Positions 36,505 to 45,291 of a stretch of 64,000 nt of DNA are shown here, piece after piece. How positions within the stretch are numbered: the stretch's first letter is position 1; each line of letters starts with the position of its first letter. This stretch comes from Oligoflexia bacterium (GTDB lineage Bacteria > Bdellovibrionota > Bacteriovoracia > Bacteriovoracales > Bacteriovoracaceae): positions 1 through 64,000 of the forward strand of contig JADGAN010000008.1 in assembly GCA_015231955.1 (NCBI GenBank), in the 5' to 3' direction. The translations under genes and the position numbers were made by a program. The notes beneath the pieces are model-generated. The model saw only the letters and a list, made by a program, of their open reading frames with translations, was not told the origin of the DNA and ran no database searches.

Positions 36505-37260
36505 TTGAAAACTATCGTCCTCTTTCTTTCCTTAGCACTTGCCTCACTTTCAGCACCTCTGCTTTTTGCAAAAAATTCTCCTTCCCTTTTTGATCGCGAG
36601 CAAATCGAGCTACAAAATAACTTCAAGCATATGGCCAAAAGCAAGCATGATCGCGAATTCTTGCAAAGTGCTTCTCTAAAGCTCAAAGGGAGGGCAGTAC
36701 CGATTTTGATCGAAGTCATGAAAAGCGATCAATATGCTGATCCCAACCGTTGGCTAGCAACTTTTCTTATTGGTAAAATCATGGGAAAAAAGGCCGCCCC
36801 CTTTCTTGCAAAATTTACCAAGCACCCGAGTTGGGTTTTACGTATGGCCGGTTTAAAATCGCTGCTCGCACTACAAGCAAACGAGTATGGGAGGGAATAT
36901 GCCGATCTGCTCAGTGATCAATCGTTACTTGTACGCATTCAGGCACTAGAAAATATTCGCACCCTAAAACTTGAACAACATGGAAGTGATGTTTGGAAGA
37001 TGCTCTATCAAAAGCAAAACTATAAAATGGTTCAAGGAAAATACAAACGCTCTGCAATTATTGGTAAAGTCATCACTACTATTGGTGATCTGCAATACAA
37101 AGATTCCCAAAAGCACCTGCTAGCAATGATGCAAAAAGATGCTTACAAAGATCTTTACGATGAAATTAATTATGCTTTAGAAAAAATTACTGGCAAAAAA
37201 TCACCCTCTAAAGATATCAATACTAAAAAAATTTTCTGGAAAAATTTCTCTAGTCTTTAG
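36505..37260 (+). CDS. Exported HEAT-repeat-like protein
   Basis: A 251-aa protein. The best start is TTG 36505, with AAGGA seven bases before it; it gives MKTIVLFLSLALASLSAPLLFA, a clean signal peptide. An ATG at 36445 lies inside the upstream gene and has no ribosome site. Residues about 45-210 look like helical repeats, e.g. KGRAVPILIEVMKS, KAAPFLAKFTKHPSWVLRM, and DLLSDQSLLVRIQALENIR, in the HEAT/PBS-lyase style with paired helices and conserved small residues. A Lys-rich C-terminus follows. It is probably a periplasmic scaffold. Its frame begins 34 bp after the end of the coiled-coil gene, so they may be cotranscribed. Confidence 0.6.
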   Translation: MKTIVLFLSLALASLSAPLLFAKNSPSLFDREQIELQNNFKHMAKSKHDREFLQSASLKLKGRAVPILIEVMKSDQYADPNRWLATFLIGKIMGKKAAPFLAKFTKHPSWVLRMAGLKSLLALQANEYGREYADLLSDQSLLVRIQALENIRTLKLEQHGSDVWKMLYQKQNYKMVQGKYKRSAIIGKVITTIGDLQYKDSQKHLLAMMQKDAYKDLYDEINYALEKITGKKSPSKDINTKKIFWKNFSSL

Positions 37261-37271
37261 CTAGACCAGCT

Positions 37272-37802
37272 TTAAATCTTTTTTAACTCTTCTTGTTCTT
37301 TGGCCTTCTCAATTGCGCGCAACCGCCTATCTATAGAGATAATACGTTCTATCCGATAGAGAATACTCTTTTCTAGAATGTTATCTGTGGGGATCTCTTT
37401 CCATCCTTGCAAAAAATCTTGCTCCACTAGCTGGCGTTTCAGCACACTAACCTTGGCCACCTCTATCGTACCTCGATAACCTTTGGCCACATTAACAATT
37501 AGTTTAAACTTAGCACTTTTAACCGCATCACTCGCTGCAAAGGAATCGGAAAAATTCACCTCGGTGGTATTATCAATCCAATTGGTACGAATCACTCCCG
37601 ATTCTTGATTTTGATGTTCTAAATCGTAGCGCCTCATTACCTGAATCACCGCTTGCCACGCCTGGTTATAATCAGCATTTACCACCTCGGTGGGCAACTC
37701 AAAATCCTCTGTAATATGCCGAAACACCTCATAGGAGGAGCATGAATAGAAGAGCATGAGAAAGAAAAGATAAGAGGGCCATTTAATAAATCTTTGCATC
37801 AT
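37272..37802 (-). CDS. Lipoprotein, BamC-like domain possible
   Basis: A 176-aa lipoprotein: the signal YLFFLMLFYSC ends in a lipobox Cys at residue 21. The mature part has an N-terminal segment with YNQAWQAVIQVMRRYDL followed by a Gly-containing strand NQESGVIRTNWID, which resembles the conserved start of the NlpB/DapX (BamC) fold. BamC belongs to the outer-membrane barrel-assembly complex. The similarity is only structural guesswork from this short stretch. The C-terminus is helical and charged (RRLRAIEKAKEQEELKK). It is convergent with the HEAT-like gene (11 bp apart) and divergent from kdsD. Confidence 0.55.
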   Translation of the reverse strand: MMQRFIKWPSYLFFLMLFYSCSSYEVFRHITEDFELPTEVVNADYNQAWQAVIQVMRRYDLEHQNQESGVIRTNWIDNTTEVNFSDSFAASDAVKSAKFKLIVNVAKGYRGTIEVAKVSVLKRQLVEQDFLQGWKEIPTDNILEKSILYRIERIISIDRRLRAIEKAKEQEELKKI

Positions 37803-37876
37803 GAAAAGTTTGTTCTATGAAGGAATAAAAATGTCCACCATTTCATCTTAACAAATTGGGATATAAAAGACCAAGT

Positions 37877-38986
37877 ATGAATAAAACGCCAGACTATCTT
37901 CCCGAATATGAACTCCTCCGACAAACACTGCTATTAGAAGCTAAGGCCATCGAGCGAACTGCTCAGCTACTCTCAAAAGAGAGTATAGCACAAATGGTAA
38001 ACCTCTTTAATCTCCTGATCCATACCGGAGGCAACCTTGTCTTTTCTGGCGTAGGCAAATCGGGACTTATTGGACAAAAATTGGCATCCACCTTCTCTTC
38101 CCTTGGGCTTCCCTCTTATTTTCTTCATCCCACAGAAGCGCTTCATGGGGATCTTGGCCGAGTAAGCAAATCGGATGCTTTGGTCATTATCAGTAAGTCG
38201 GGAACCACCGAAGAGATCCAAAAATTACTACCTTTTCTCCCTATTCCCCATGAGATGATTATTGGCATGATTGGTGAAATCCCTTCACCCCTTGCTAGCA
38301 AAGCAAGCATTCTCTTTAACTGTTCCGTGGAACGAGAGGCCTGTCTTAATAACCAAGCACCCACGACTAGCACTCTCGTCACTCTCTCTATTGGCGATGC
38401 CCTCACAGTGCTTTACGAACAAGTAGCTGGCATCTCTAAGGAGGCTTTTGCCTCCAATCACCCTGGTGGCATCCTTGGAAAATCACTACGCCTCCATGTG
38501 CGTGACCTGATGATTGCAAGCCAAGATGTACCGACAATCGCTGCAGATACCAGTCGCCCCTTTAAAGATGCAATCCTTTTAATGACAGAAAATCCTCTTG
38601 GTATTTGCGCTATCGTTTCTCACGCTGATACCCATTTAAAATTACTAGGAATTATTGTCGACGGTGACATTCGACGAGTGCTTTCCGCAAGATCTCTCCA
38701 CGAAAATAGTAACCATAGTGGTGATGCTCTAGATACCCCCATCTCTAAGATCATGAATACCACCCCCATTACAATCAAGGCGAGTGAACTTGCTTACAAG
38801 GCCTTAGAGCTAATGGAAAAGCGTGAACGCCAAATCTCTGTTCTCCCGGTCGTCGATGATGAGGATCATTTTCTTGGGATCATTCGCCTTCACGATCTCT
38901 TAAGGGAAGGTTTTCTTCTCAAGCAAAAAGCTACTACAAATAACAAGAATGCCCCTATACTCACGATGGCAAATCCATACTGCTGA
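37877..38986 (+). CDS. kdsD: Arabinose-5-phosphate isomerase KdsD
   Basis: A 369-aa enzyme making D-arabinose 5-phosphate, the precursor of Kdo for LPS. I start it at ATG 37877; an in-frame TTG at 37856 has no ribosome site either. Residues about 35-170 are a SIS domain (VFSGVGKSGLIGQKLASTF, HPTEALHGDLG, IISKSGTTEEIQ), then two CBS modules (about 205-340; MTENPLGICAIV, IVDGDIRRVL, ISVLPVVDDEDHFLGIIRLHDL). The family normally ends near that point; here about 20 more residues follow. The gene's last 97 bases overlap lnt on the other strand. Its presence implies a Kdo-containing LPS. Confidence 0.9.
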   Translation: MNKTPDYLPEYELLRQTLLLEAKAIERTAQLLSKESIAQMVNLFNLLIHTGGNLVFSGVGKSGLIGQKLASTFSSLGLPSYFLHPTEALHGDLGRVSKSDALVIISKSGTTEEIQKLLPFLPIPHEMIIGMIGEIPSPLASKASILFNCSVEREACLNNQAPTTSTLVTLSIGDALTVLYEQVAGISKEAFASNHPGGILGKSLRLHVRDLMIASQDVPTIAADTSRPFKDAILLMTENPLGICAIVSHADTHLKLLGIIVDGDIRRVLSARSLHENSNHSGDALDTPISKIMNTTPITIKASELAYKALELMEKRERQISVLPVVDDEDHFLGIIRLHDLLREGFLLKQKATTNNKNAPILTMANPYC

Positions 38987-40596
38987 TAAAGAGTGGCCTT
39001 CCGCTTTTTGGTTTTAAGCTCAAAATCCATGAAATTTTGCTCACCCACTAAAAGCTTGGCCCCAAGCGATCCATCAGGATACATCACTGTACTAATTCCC
39101 GTATTCGTTGACCTAACAATAGGAATATCAAACTCGATGGCCCGCCACTGTCCTAAATAGAGGTGCTGATACGGCTCTAGACCTCCATACCAAGAATCAT
39201 TAGTTAAGTTTATAATAAAATCCACTTCACCTGCGGTCGATTGCTGATGCAAATGATTCAAAACATCCCGAACATAATCTGGAAACAAAATTTCATAACA
39301 GATAATAGTTGTAAAAGAGACCCCATTTTTCATCTCAAAGCGAGAGAAATCTTTTCCACGAGCAAAAAAAGACATGGAGGGAATCATACTGCCGATAGTA
39401 CGATTGATTTCATCAGGAAAAGGCAAGTTTTCTCCAAAAGGAATTAATTTTTGTTTATTATAGTAGGAGGTCAAGGCCCCTTGATGATTAAAAAAGAGAA
39501 CAGAGTTATATGTGCGCTCATAATCCTCATCGTGAATGCTTAATTTCTCCTTTTTTAAGTATCCACCAATCAGCAGCTCTGCCTTCATCACCACCAACAC
39601 TTCAAGGATGGATGCTGGCAACATACGCTCCTCTTCGCCCTTTGGAGGCAGCAGAGTGGGCAAAGAATCGAGTGAGAGTTGGTAGGGATAAGCGGTCTCT
39701 GGCCAGATGATTAAATCGAGTGGTAGCGTCTGTCTTTGCAAACTTAAACTTTTATAGCGAGAAATCACCTCTTTAAGAGCATCCTCATACCCTTTCTCTG
39801 CAGAGATCTTAAATACATTTCCGATGTTCGCTTGCACGATTCTCATATTGCTACTGTGACTGCCAACACTCTTTGAAATTTTCGAGGTAGATGCAAGTGG
39901 AATGCATGCATTTAAAAGCAAAAACAAAGCAAAAAGCACAAACGCAAACCAGTCGTAGCGTTTTCGTTTCAACACATCAACTAATGACAATGCCATCCAC
40001 ATTCCCATAAAAGAGAACAATGGCACTCCTCCCACTGTTGCCGCCCCCAAATAGGGGGCAAACCCAAGAAAAGTGTGACCAAGATGAGCAGGGAAAAGTG
40101 AAGGCGTATACGCTTCACAAATCGTTAATAGAAACGCTAATAAGATATTTTGCTCTCCTCGACCAAGCTTTGAGAGCGGGCGATAAAAAAAACGGCGAAG
40201 CACGAATATAACTAATAAAAAGGCCCAATACTGAGGCATCACAATCAGTGAAAAGAAAGCACTAATGATAAAGTTCAGGGGAAAAGCAATATCGCCAAAC
40301 TCCCGAAGCGTATAAGCGATCCAATAAAACCCCACGTAGTTAATCACAATACAAAAGATCAAAACAGCAATGATCTCTTGGCGCTTGAAAGATTGCCTGC
40401 GCTCCCCCTCCTCCTTTTCATCAAAATCAAGCTCAAAAGTCCATAGTAACGATGCAACCCCTAAAATCGACAACAGCGGTAGAGTAACTGGCAAAACTGA
40501 AGGAAATCCGAAGGCGTATAATATCCCTGCGATAAAGGAGGAAAAGATATAAAGATTAGGAGTTCCAAGAATGCTTTTCTTTGATCGTATCAACAT
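38890..40596 (-). CDS. lnt: Apolipoprotein N-acyltransferase Lnt
   Basis: A 568-aa enzyme. It adds the third acyl chain to lipoproteins in the inner membrane. The N-terminal half carries about six hydrophobic segments. The C-terminal half is a carbon-nitrogen hydrolase domain with the catalytic triad visible: Glu in IIWPETAYPYQ, Lys in YNKQKLIPFGENLPF, and Cys in TTIICYEILFPD. LTNDSWYG and RSTNTGIS are further family marks. A last hydrophobic segment ends the protein. The start overlaps the MerR gene by 41 bp, and its end overlaps kdsD by 97 bp convergently. It fits the many lipoproteins in this window. Confidence 0.93.
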   Translation of the reverse strand: MLIRSKKSILGTPNLYIFSSFIAGILYAFGFPSVLPVTLPLLSILGVASLLWTFELDFDEKEEGERRQSFKRQEIIAVLIFCIVINYVGFYWIAYTLREFGDIAFPLNFIISAFFSLIVMPQYWAFLLVIFVLRRFFYRPLSKLGRGEQNILLAFLLTICEAYTPSLFPAHLGHTFLGFAPYLGAATVGGVPLFSFMGMWMALSLVDVLKRKRYDWFAFVLFALFLLLNACIPLASTSKISKSVGSHSSNMRIVQANIGNVFKISAEKGYEDALKEVISRYKSLSLQRQTLPLDLIIWPETAYPYQLSLDSLPTLLPPKGEEERMLPASILEVLVVMKAELLIGGYLKKEKLSIHDEDYERTYNSVLFFNHQGALTSYYNKQKLIPFGENLPFPDEINRTIGSMIPSMSFFARGKDFSRFEMKNGVSFTTIICYEILFPDYVRDVLNHLHQQSTAGEVDFIINLTNDSWYGGLEPYQHLYLGQWRAIEFDIPIVRSTNTGISTVMYPDGSLGAKLLVGEQNFMDFELKTKKRKATLYQQYGFAIVSIGAFLLFVVAFCLRRKPSLKRS

Positions 40597-41125
40597 ATGA
40601 GATTAATTCTTCTATTTGCTTGCGAATTTCGACAATGGTTTCTAAGTCTTTCTGCGCATAGGTATGAGTAATGGTGTTGGTGTTAGTGTTAGAATTACTT
40701 GATGTGGTGGTGACTGTCACTGGCACTGCCATCGGTTTACCAACACTGCTGCTTCCTCCTCCAGCTCTAAATACTTTTCGCACCTTCCGTTCAAACGACA
40801 TCCCCATCTCTAAACTACTTTCGCCCTCTTTTAACTCATGGATCTGTTGATTACAGTGGAGGGCCAGCTGAGAGACCAACTCTGTAAGGCGCTCTTTTGC
40901 CTTTTCCATAGTAAGCAAATCTTCCACCAATAACTTTTTTATCAAGAGCACAACTTCAATCTCTCGCTCCTCATACAACTTTTGCCCCGAAGCAGATACG
41001 ATCGGTGAAAGTTCTTTAAATTCACTCTCCCAAAAGCGTAAAACATTCAGCTTAATATCTACAATATTGCAAACCTCTTCGGCCTTAAAAAAAGATTTCC
41101 GAGGCAGATCTAACGATACATCCAC
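40556..41125 (-). CDS. MerR-family transcriptional regulator
   Basis: A 189-aa protein. Residues about 12-85 form a winged-helix MerR domain: FFKAEEVCNIVDIKLNVLRFWESEF then LYEEREIEVVLLIKKLL, with the recognition helix and the wing. A coiled coil follows (MEKAKERLTELVSQLA), then a Ser/Thr/Asn-rich linker (SSNSNTNTNTITHTY) and a C-terminal helix. Such MerR-like proteins often follow ihfA in proteobacteria. The gene overlaps lnt by 41 bp and lies 133 bp after the ihfA stop, on the same strand. Its ligand and targets are not known. Confidence 0.75.
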   Translation of the reverse strand: MDVSLDLPRKSFFKAEEVCNIVDIKLNVLRFWESEFKELSPIVSASGQKLYEEREIEVVLLIKKLLVEDLLTMEKAKERLTELVSQLALHCNQQIHELKEGESSLEMGMSFERKVRKVFRAGGGSSSVGKPMAVPVTVTTTSSNSNTNTNTITHTYAQKDLETIVEIRKQIEELISYVDTIKEKHSWNS

Positions 41126-41258
41126 TTTTTTAACCCCCAGTTAAAAAAAGAAAAGAAAATAATTTATATCCTATTATTCATTGAACCAAAACCAAAACAT
41201 TGTCGCTATTTTCTTGGAAGATGGAATTTTTCCTACGAACTTTCCTTGCTCTATTTAT

Positions 41259-41699
41259 CTAATTTTTATCAAACTCTTCTTCGTAAACATCATCATCGGC
41301 ACTCTCATCATCATCAATCTCATCACCCCCCATAAAGCTTGCAAGCGCTCTAGAGTGCCCCTCTTTAGCAGGAAGGGAGGTGTTCTCCTCACCCTCTCTA
41401 TTTATTCGGTGGGCATACTTTGAAGTCACATCATCTCTTAACACTTGTGATGGTTTGAAGGTGAGCACCCGTCTGGCAGTGATCTCCATTGATTCCCCTG
41501 TCTGTGGGTTTCTTCCTACCCTTGTCCCTTTATCTCTGATGCAAAAATTTCCAAACCCCGATATCTTGACCTTCTCTCCGTTAGAAAGAGTATCCTTGAT
41601 CACTTTGAAGATGGTTTCTATAAGATCGTTGGCCTCTTTTTTGGATAGGGCCATCTCTTTACAAACCCGATTAACAATGTCGGATTTAGTCAATGTCAT
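41259..41699 (-). CDS. ihfA: Integration host factor subunit alpha, acidic tail
   Basis: A 146-aa HU/IHF-fold DNA-bending protein. I take ATG 41699 (MTLTKSDIVNRVCKEMALSK), with AAGGAAG about five bases before it; the frame opens earlier without one. The hallmarks of IhfA are present: ISGFGNFCIRDKGTRVGRNP and TGESMEITARRVLTFKPS. E. coli IhfA has about 99 residues; here about 47 more follow after FKPSQVLRDDV, rich in Asp and Glu and ending ESADDDVYEEEFDKN. Such tails are not typical of IHF. It lies after rplT in the infC-rpmI-rplT order, with no pheST in between. Confidence 0.88.
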   Translation of the reverse strand: MTLTKSDIVNRVCKEMALSKKEANDLIETIFKVIKDTLSNGEKVKISGFGNFCIRDKGTRVGRNPQTGESMEITARRVLTFKPSQVLRDDVTSKYAHRINREGEENTSLPAKEGHSRALASFMGGDEIDDDESADDDVYEEEFDKN

Positions 41700-41839
41700 A
41701 ACTTCCTTCCCCTTCGAAAATAAGAATAACTCTCCATGCATCCTTATCTCTAAGGTTAACAAACATCAGAATTGTTTTCTATAAAAAAAGCGGCGTTGTG
41801 ACACGAAATGATGAACAGGGGGCGATTAGCAAATACTCT

Positions 41840-42190
41840 CTATTTTTTCATCGCTTCATTACAGATGGTTGTGAAACCTTGAAAATCGTTCACTGCCAAT
41901 TCAGCAAGCATTTTGCGGTTGAGCATGATCTTTTTATCAGCAAAAGCTTTGATAAGTCTTGAGTACTGAAAGCCCAGTGATCTTGCTGCAGCACCAATTC
42001 TCACAATCCATAGTCTGCGCATATCACGTTTTAGGAGTCGCCGACCAATGTAGGCATTGTGCAGGGCCCTTCTGACCGTAATCAGTGCATGTTTAAACTT
42101 CGTTCTTCTATCAAAGTGAAAACCCTTGGCCAACTTTAGAACTCTGTTTCTTCTTCTTCTGGCTTTAAAACCTCTTCTGGCCCTTGCCAT
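41840..42190 (-). CDS. rplT: 50S ribosomal protein L20
   Basis: A 116-aa primary rRNA-binding protein of the large subunit. The sequence is a clear L20: MARARRGFKARRRRNRVLKL at the start, then KGFHFDRRTKFKHALITVRRA, RRLLKRDMRRLWIVRIGAAAR, and a C-terminal domain with NDFQGFTTICNEAMKK. The N-terminal tail is highly basic, as expected. In E. coli the corresponding protein represses the operon by binding the leader; I see no obvious copy of that leader structure in the 99-bp gap to rpmI. Third in the infC operon. Confidence 0.97.
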   Translation of the reverse strand: MARARRGFKARRRRNRVLKLAKGFHFDRRTKFKHALITVRRALHNAYIGRRLLKRDMRRLWIVRIGAAARSLGFQYSRLIKAFADKKIMLNRKMLAELAVNDFQGFTTICNEAMKK

Positions 42191-42289
42191 AACTTCTCCT
42201 CATTCAAATTCAGATTCAATTTAAAATTTAAATTAATTTTTACTTTTATACCTCAGTAGCACACTCACCCGTATATTTTCTGTTTCTAC

Positions 42290-42490
42290 CTAGTAGCTAT
42301 AGGGCAAGCACTCAATCATTCTACGTTGATCACAAACTTTTACGTAATCGGCAATCCCTTTTTGTCTTTTGGTATCTGCAGATTTCTTACTTAGCTTATG
42401 TCCTAAACCTGTCTTTCTAAACTTCAGCTTCCTATTAGCAGTCACATTTAATCGTTTCAAGACTGCTCTTTTCGTCTTCATCTTTGGCAT
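42290..42490 (-). CDS. rpmI: 50S ribosomal protein L35
   Basis: A 66-aa basic protein. It starts MPKMKTKRAVLKRLNVTAN and continues KLKFRKTGLGHKLSKKSADTKRQ, the known L35 pattern, and ends RRMIECLPYSY, which fits the family's C-terminus. It lies between infC and rplT with gaps of 69 and 99 bp, the order found in most bacteria. Confidence 0.95.
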   Translation of the reverse strand: MPKMKTKRAVLKRLNVTANRKLKFRKTGLGHKLSKKSADTKRQKGIADYVKVCDQRRMIECLPYSY

Positions 42491-42559
42491 AACAATCCCT
42501 CATGCTACATCTTTTTAATGTTTTCCTATCTATCACGTTAGAACTTAACGGGAAAGAGT

Positions 42560-43099
42560 TTATTTACTTTTTTTCACTGGCATCACAATAGCAAAGATCT
42601 TCGATCCCATGAATGTGGGAGGACTCTCTACTTGTGCTCCAAAAGAGACAATCTCCTCGATAATTTTATTAAATTTCTCGAGTCCTGCTTCTTTGTAAGC
42701 AATTTCGCGTCCTCTAAACTGCATCACCAAGCGAACCTTATCACCGTCACCTAAGAACCCTTCGATGCGTTTAGTCTTCACCTCTAGGTCATGCTTTTCA
42801 ATATTAGGACGGAACTGCACCTCTTTCACTTGAACGACGATCTGCTTCTTTTTAGCTTCGCTCGCCTTTTTCTGCAACTCATACTTGAATTTGCCATAAT
42901 CGATGAGTTTTACCACGGGAGGAACTGCTCCTGGAGAAACCTCGACTAAATCGAGAACTTTCTCATGGGCAATTCTACGCGCCTCATTAATCTTCACGAC
43001 ACCAAACTGCGTTCCATCCTCACCAATAAGACGTATCTCAGGCACATTAATTTCCCCATTAATTCTAGGGCCACCGCCTGATCTCTTTTTTTCGTTAAT
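42560..43099 (-). CDS. infC: Translation initiation factor IF-3 (AUU start)
   Basis: A 179-aa factor that keeps the ribosomal subunits apart and checks the start codon. The first ATG-type codon of the frame is a GTG at 43045, but the true start is further upstream: ATT at 43099 gives MNEKKRSGGGPRINGEINVP, where RINGEI is the conserved beginning of IF-3, and AAGGAGGT lies five bases before it. The AUU start is known from other bacteria and serves autoregulation. Later landmarks are LVEVSPGAVPPVVKLIDYGKF, VQVKEVQFRPNIEKHDLE, and VRLVMQFRGREIAY. First gene of infC-rpmI-rplT-ihfA. Confidence 0.95.
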   Translation of the reverse strand: MNEKKRSGGGPRINGEINVPEIRLIGEDGTQFGVVKINEARRIAHEKVLDLVEVSPGAVPPVVKLIDYGKFKYELQKKASEAKKKQIVVQVKEVQFRPNIEKHDLEVKTKRIEGFLGDGDKVRLVMQFRGREIAYKEAGLEKFNKIIEEIVSFGAQVESPPTFMGSKIFAIVMPVKKSK

Positions 43100-43112
43100 A
43101 ACCGACCTCCTT
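43097..43112 (-). promoter_or_regulatory. infC: Strong ribosome site with AUU start codon of infC
   Basis: On the minus strand, AAGGAGGT (43112-43105) is followed after five bases by ATT (43099-43097), which opens the IF-3 frame. AUU starts for infC are a known means of autoregulation, since IF-3 rejects non-standard start codons. Confidence 0.85.
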
Positions 43113-43187
43113 ATAATAAATGATAAAAAAGTAAGAAAACAACGCTAAAAATTACACTGAATACAAAAATTAGACAATAGAATTTTA

Positions 43188-45083
43188 TCAAAGTATATCA
43201 GGTCCACGCAAATTAAGAATCAATGCCTCTGTCAATTCCTTGGCATAACGAGTAATTACCTCTTCTACCTTGCGTTGGCTAGGAACATAGTAGAGATTGG
43301 ATTTGCGAACCTCGATCTCTACGGGAGCTAACTCTTCCCTCTCCTCCTCTCCAGCAGCTCCAGCAGCAACAGCAGCAGAGGAGACTGGCCTTACCAGTCC
43401 AACAGAAACAAAGTGGCCTAAAATATTTTTAATCGTTGGAACGGCATAGCTTTCAGAGTAGCGAATAAAGCGACCATGGGTACGCTCTAACTCAAAATGC
43501 TCCTTGCTCACCTTTAAAAATTGTTCTGAATCGAAGGAGTTGTTCTTAAGGTAGCGAAGAGTAATCGCTGCAATATAATGTCCTTCATAGATGTGACGAA
43601 AAGCATTCACAAAAGGAGCAACTCGCAAAGCAATCGAGTACATCTCTGCTGGAGTGAGAGAAAAACAATCATCAATATTTCGAAGCCTGCGCCCAATACA
43701 GTCAGCAACAATATCCACGCTTTGATAGAAGAGTTCATTGATGGTTGGCAGGTGCAACTCATACTTAAGCTCCTCTAATCGCTCCTGTAAAAACTCACGC
43801 AACTCCTCTGGTGTTTTAATCGCCCCATTAAAAACGTTAATCCAAATGGAGTGAATAAAAAAGGGCACCAAAAAGTGGTGAAGAATGGTATTTTTTGAAT
43901 AGAGAAGCTCAATGCGTGCATCAGGCTCAACAGTGTAAAAGGTTTGATCCAGTTTTTGATTACGGATCTCTTTTAGCTTTCCATTCTCCAGAAAAATTGC
44001 CATCACATTGCGAAGAGCACTCTCTAAATCACCAAAGCGAAGAGAAGCCGCAAGTGGAATATCAAATTTTTCACAATAATTGACGATAGGTTTGGCACGA
44101 TCAACGATGCTACTAATAGTGAGTGGTCCACTCGGTTCATTTAAGAGGATTAAAATCAGAAGCGATGAGGGTGTAATCACCATTCCCTTTCCTACCTCTC
44201 GATAACATTTATGCGCCACTTGTTGGGTGCGCACACGGATACTAAGTGCTGCAAAGTGCTGCCGCTCGCTCACCCACTCCGAGTAGTTAACTGGTCTTCC
44301 CACCTTGATATGCACGGTTCCCAGTCGCTTAAAGAGAAATTTATAGAGGCGAAGCAATTGAGTAAAGCTTTCTGGCTTTTTCGATAATCCCTCAAGCTCT
44401 CGTGTGAGCGCTCCCTGCTCCGGCACAATCTCATGCACAATAGAGATTGGAATAAAGAGCAAAGGCCTACGAACAGCAGGATCAAGCTGAGAGTGCGTCT
44501 CTATGAGAATTTGAAACATCCCATACTTAGGAGGAAGCAAACGACCACTGCGCGAACGCCCTCCCTCATAAAAAAATTCGATGGCGTGTCCGCTAGAGAG
44601 AAGGTGAGAAATATAGGCCTCTAATGTTAGCTTATAAAGAATATTGTTATTAAAGCTACGACGGATAAAGAAGCAACCCGACTTACGAAAAAGGTCGCCT
44701 ATCGGAAAAATATTGAGGTTAATTCCACCTGCAATAAGGGGAATAAATTTAAAACGGTCAAATAAAACGTAACTTAAAATCAAATAGTCGGCATGCGACT
44801 GATGGTTGGGAACAAAAACCACATTGTTCTCTTTAACGATGCGTTCGAGGTCAAGTCCCGTAGGCAAAGAGAAATCGATATCGTCATAAAGTTTCACCAA
44901 GGTAAAACTCAGCAAATTTTTAAATTTTTCGATGGTTCCAAGGTTGTACTCGGCTGCAATCTCTTTTAAGTAGATCATGGCGCGAACACGCTCACTGGGA
45001 CGCTCTGCCAAGCGATCTGCTAGTTTCTTATATGAAAAAACAGAGGTGCGGATCTGTTCTACTACACGATCAATACTCATCAC
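43188..45083 (-). CDS. plsB: Glycerol-3-phosphate 1-O-acyltransferase PlsB
   Basis: A 631-aa enzyme of the PlsB family, which acylates glycerol 3-phosphate at the inner membrane. The acyltransferase blocks are in order: VPNHQSHADYLILSY (the NHxSxxD motif near residue 116), GCFFIRRSFNNN, FYEGGRSRSGRLLPPKYG, and LLFIPISIVHEIVPE. It is shorter than E. coli PlsB (807 aa), mostly at the ends. The C-terminal part has an Ala/Glu-rich insertion (VAAGAAGEEEREE). It lies 88 bp before infC on the same strand. Lysophosphatidate made here feeds all phospholipid synthesis. Confidence 0.9.
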   Translation of the reverse strand: MMSIDRVVEQIRTSVFSYKKLADRLAERPSERVRAMIYLKEIAAEYNLGTIEKFKNLLSFTLVKLYDDIDFSLPTGLDLERIVKENNVVFVPNHQSHADYLILSYVLFDRFKFIPLIAGGINLNIFPIGDLFRKSGCFFIRRSFNNNILYKLTLEAYISHLLSSGHAIEFFYEGGRSRSGRLLPPKYGMFQILIETHSQLDPAVRRPLLFIPISIVHEIVPEQGALTRELEGLSKKPESFTQLLRLYKFLFKRLGTVHIKVGRPVNYSEWVSERQHFAALSIRVRTQQVAHKCYREVGKGMVITPSSLLILILLNEPSGPLTISSIVDRAKPIVNYCEKFDIPLAASLRFGDLESALRNVMAIFLENGKLKEIRNQKLDQTFYTVEPDARIELLYSKNTILHHFLVPFFIHSIWINVFNGAIKTPEELREFLQERLEELKYELHLPTINELFYQSVDIVADCIGRRLRNIDDCFSLTPAEMYSIALRVAPFVNAFRHIYEGHYIAAITLRYLKNNSFDSEQFLKVSKEHFELERTHGRFIRYSESYAVPTIKNILGHFVSVGLVRPVSSAAVAAGAAGEEEREELAPVEIEVRKSNLYYVPSQRKVEEVITRYAKELTEALILNLRGPDIL

Positions 45084-45291
45084 TACTAATCCTTGTTATT
45101 AGTTGGCCCCTCGTAACAATCCTATTACACCTCTCTCAGTGACAGATAAAGCGCACAATGTCAGGGCAAAATGCGTCATAAGAGGTGGCTCGACAATCTG
45201 TGCAGAAGGAAGTATCACTTTGCAAATAGAGGTACTATCGACAGCATGTAGAACATAGAAAAGGCAGCAAACACGGAGAACGGTAAGAGCA

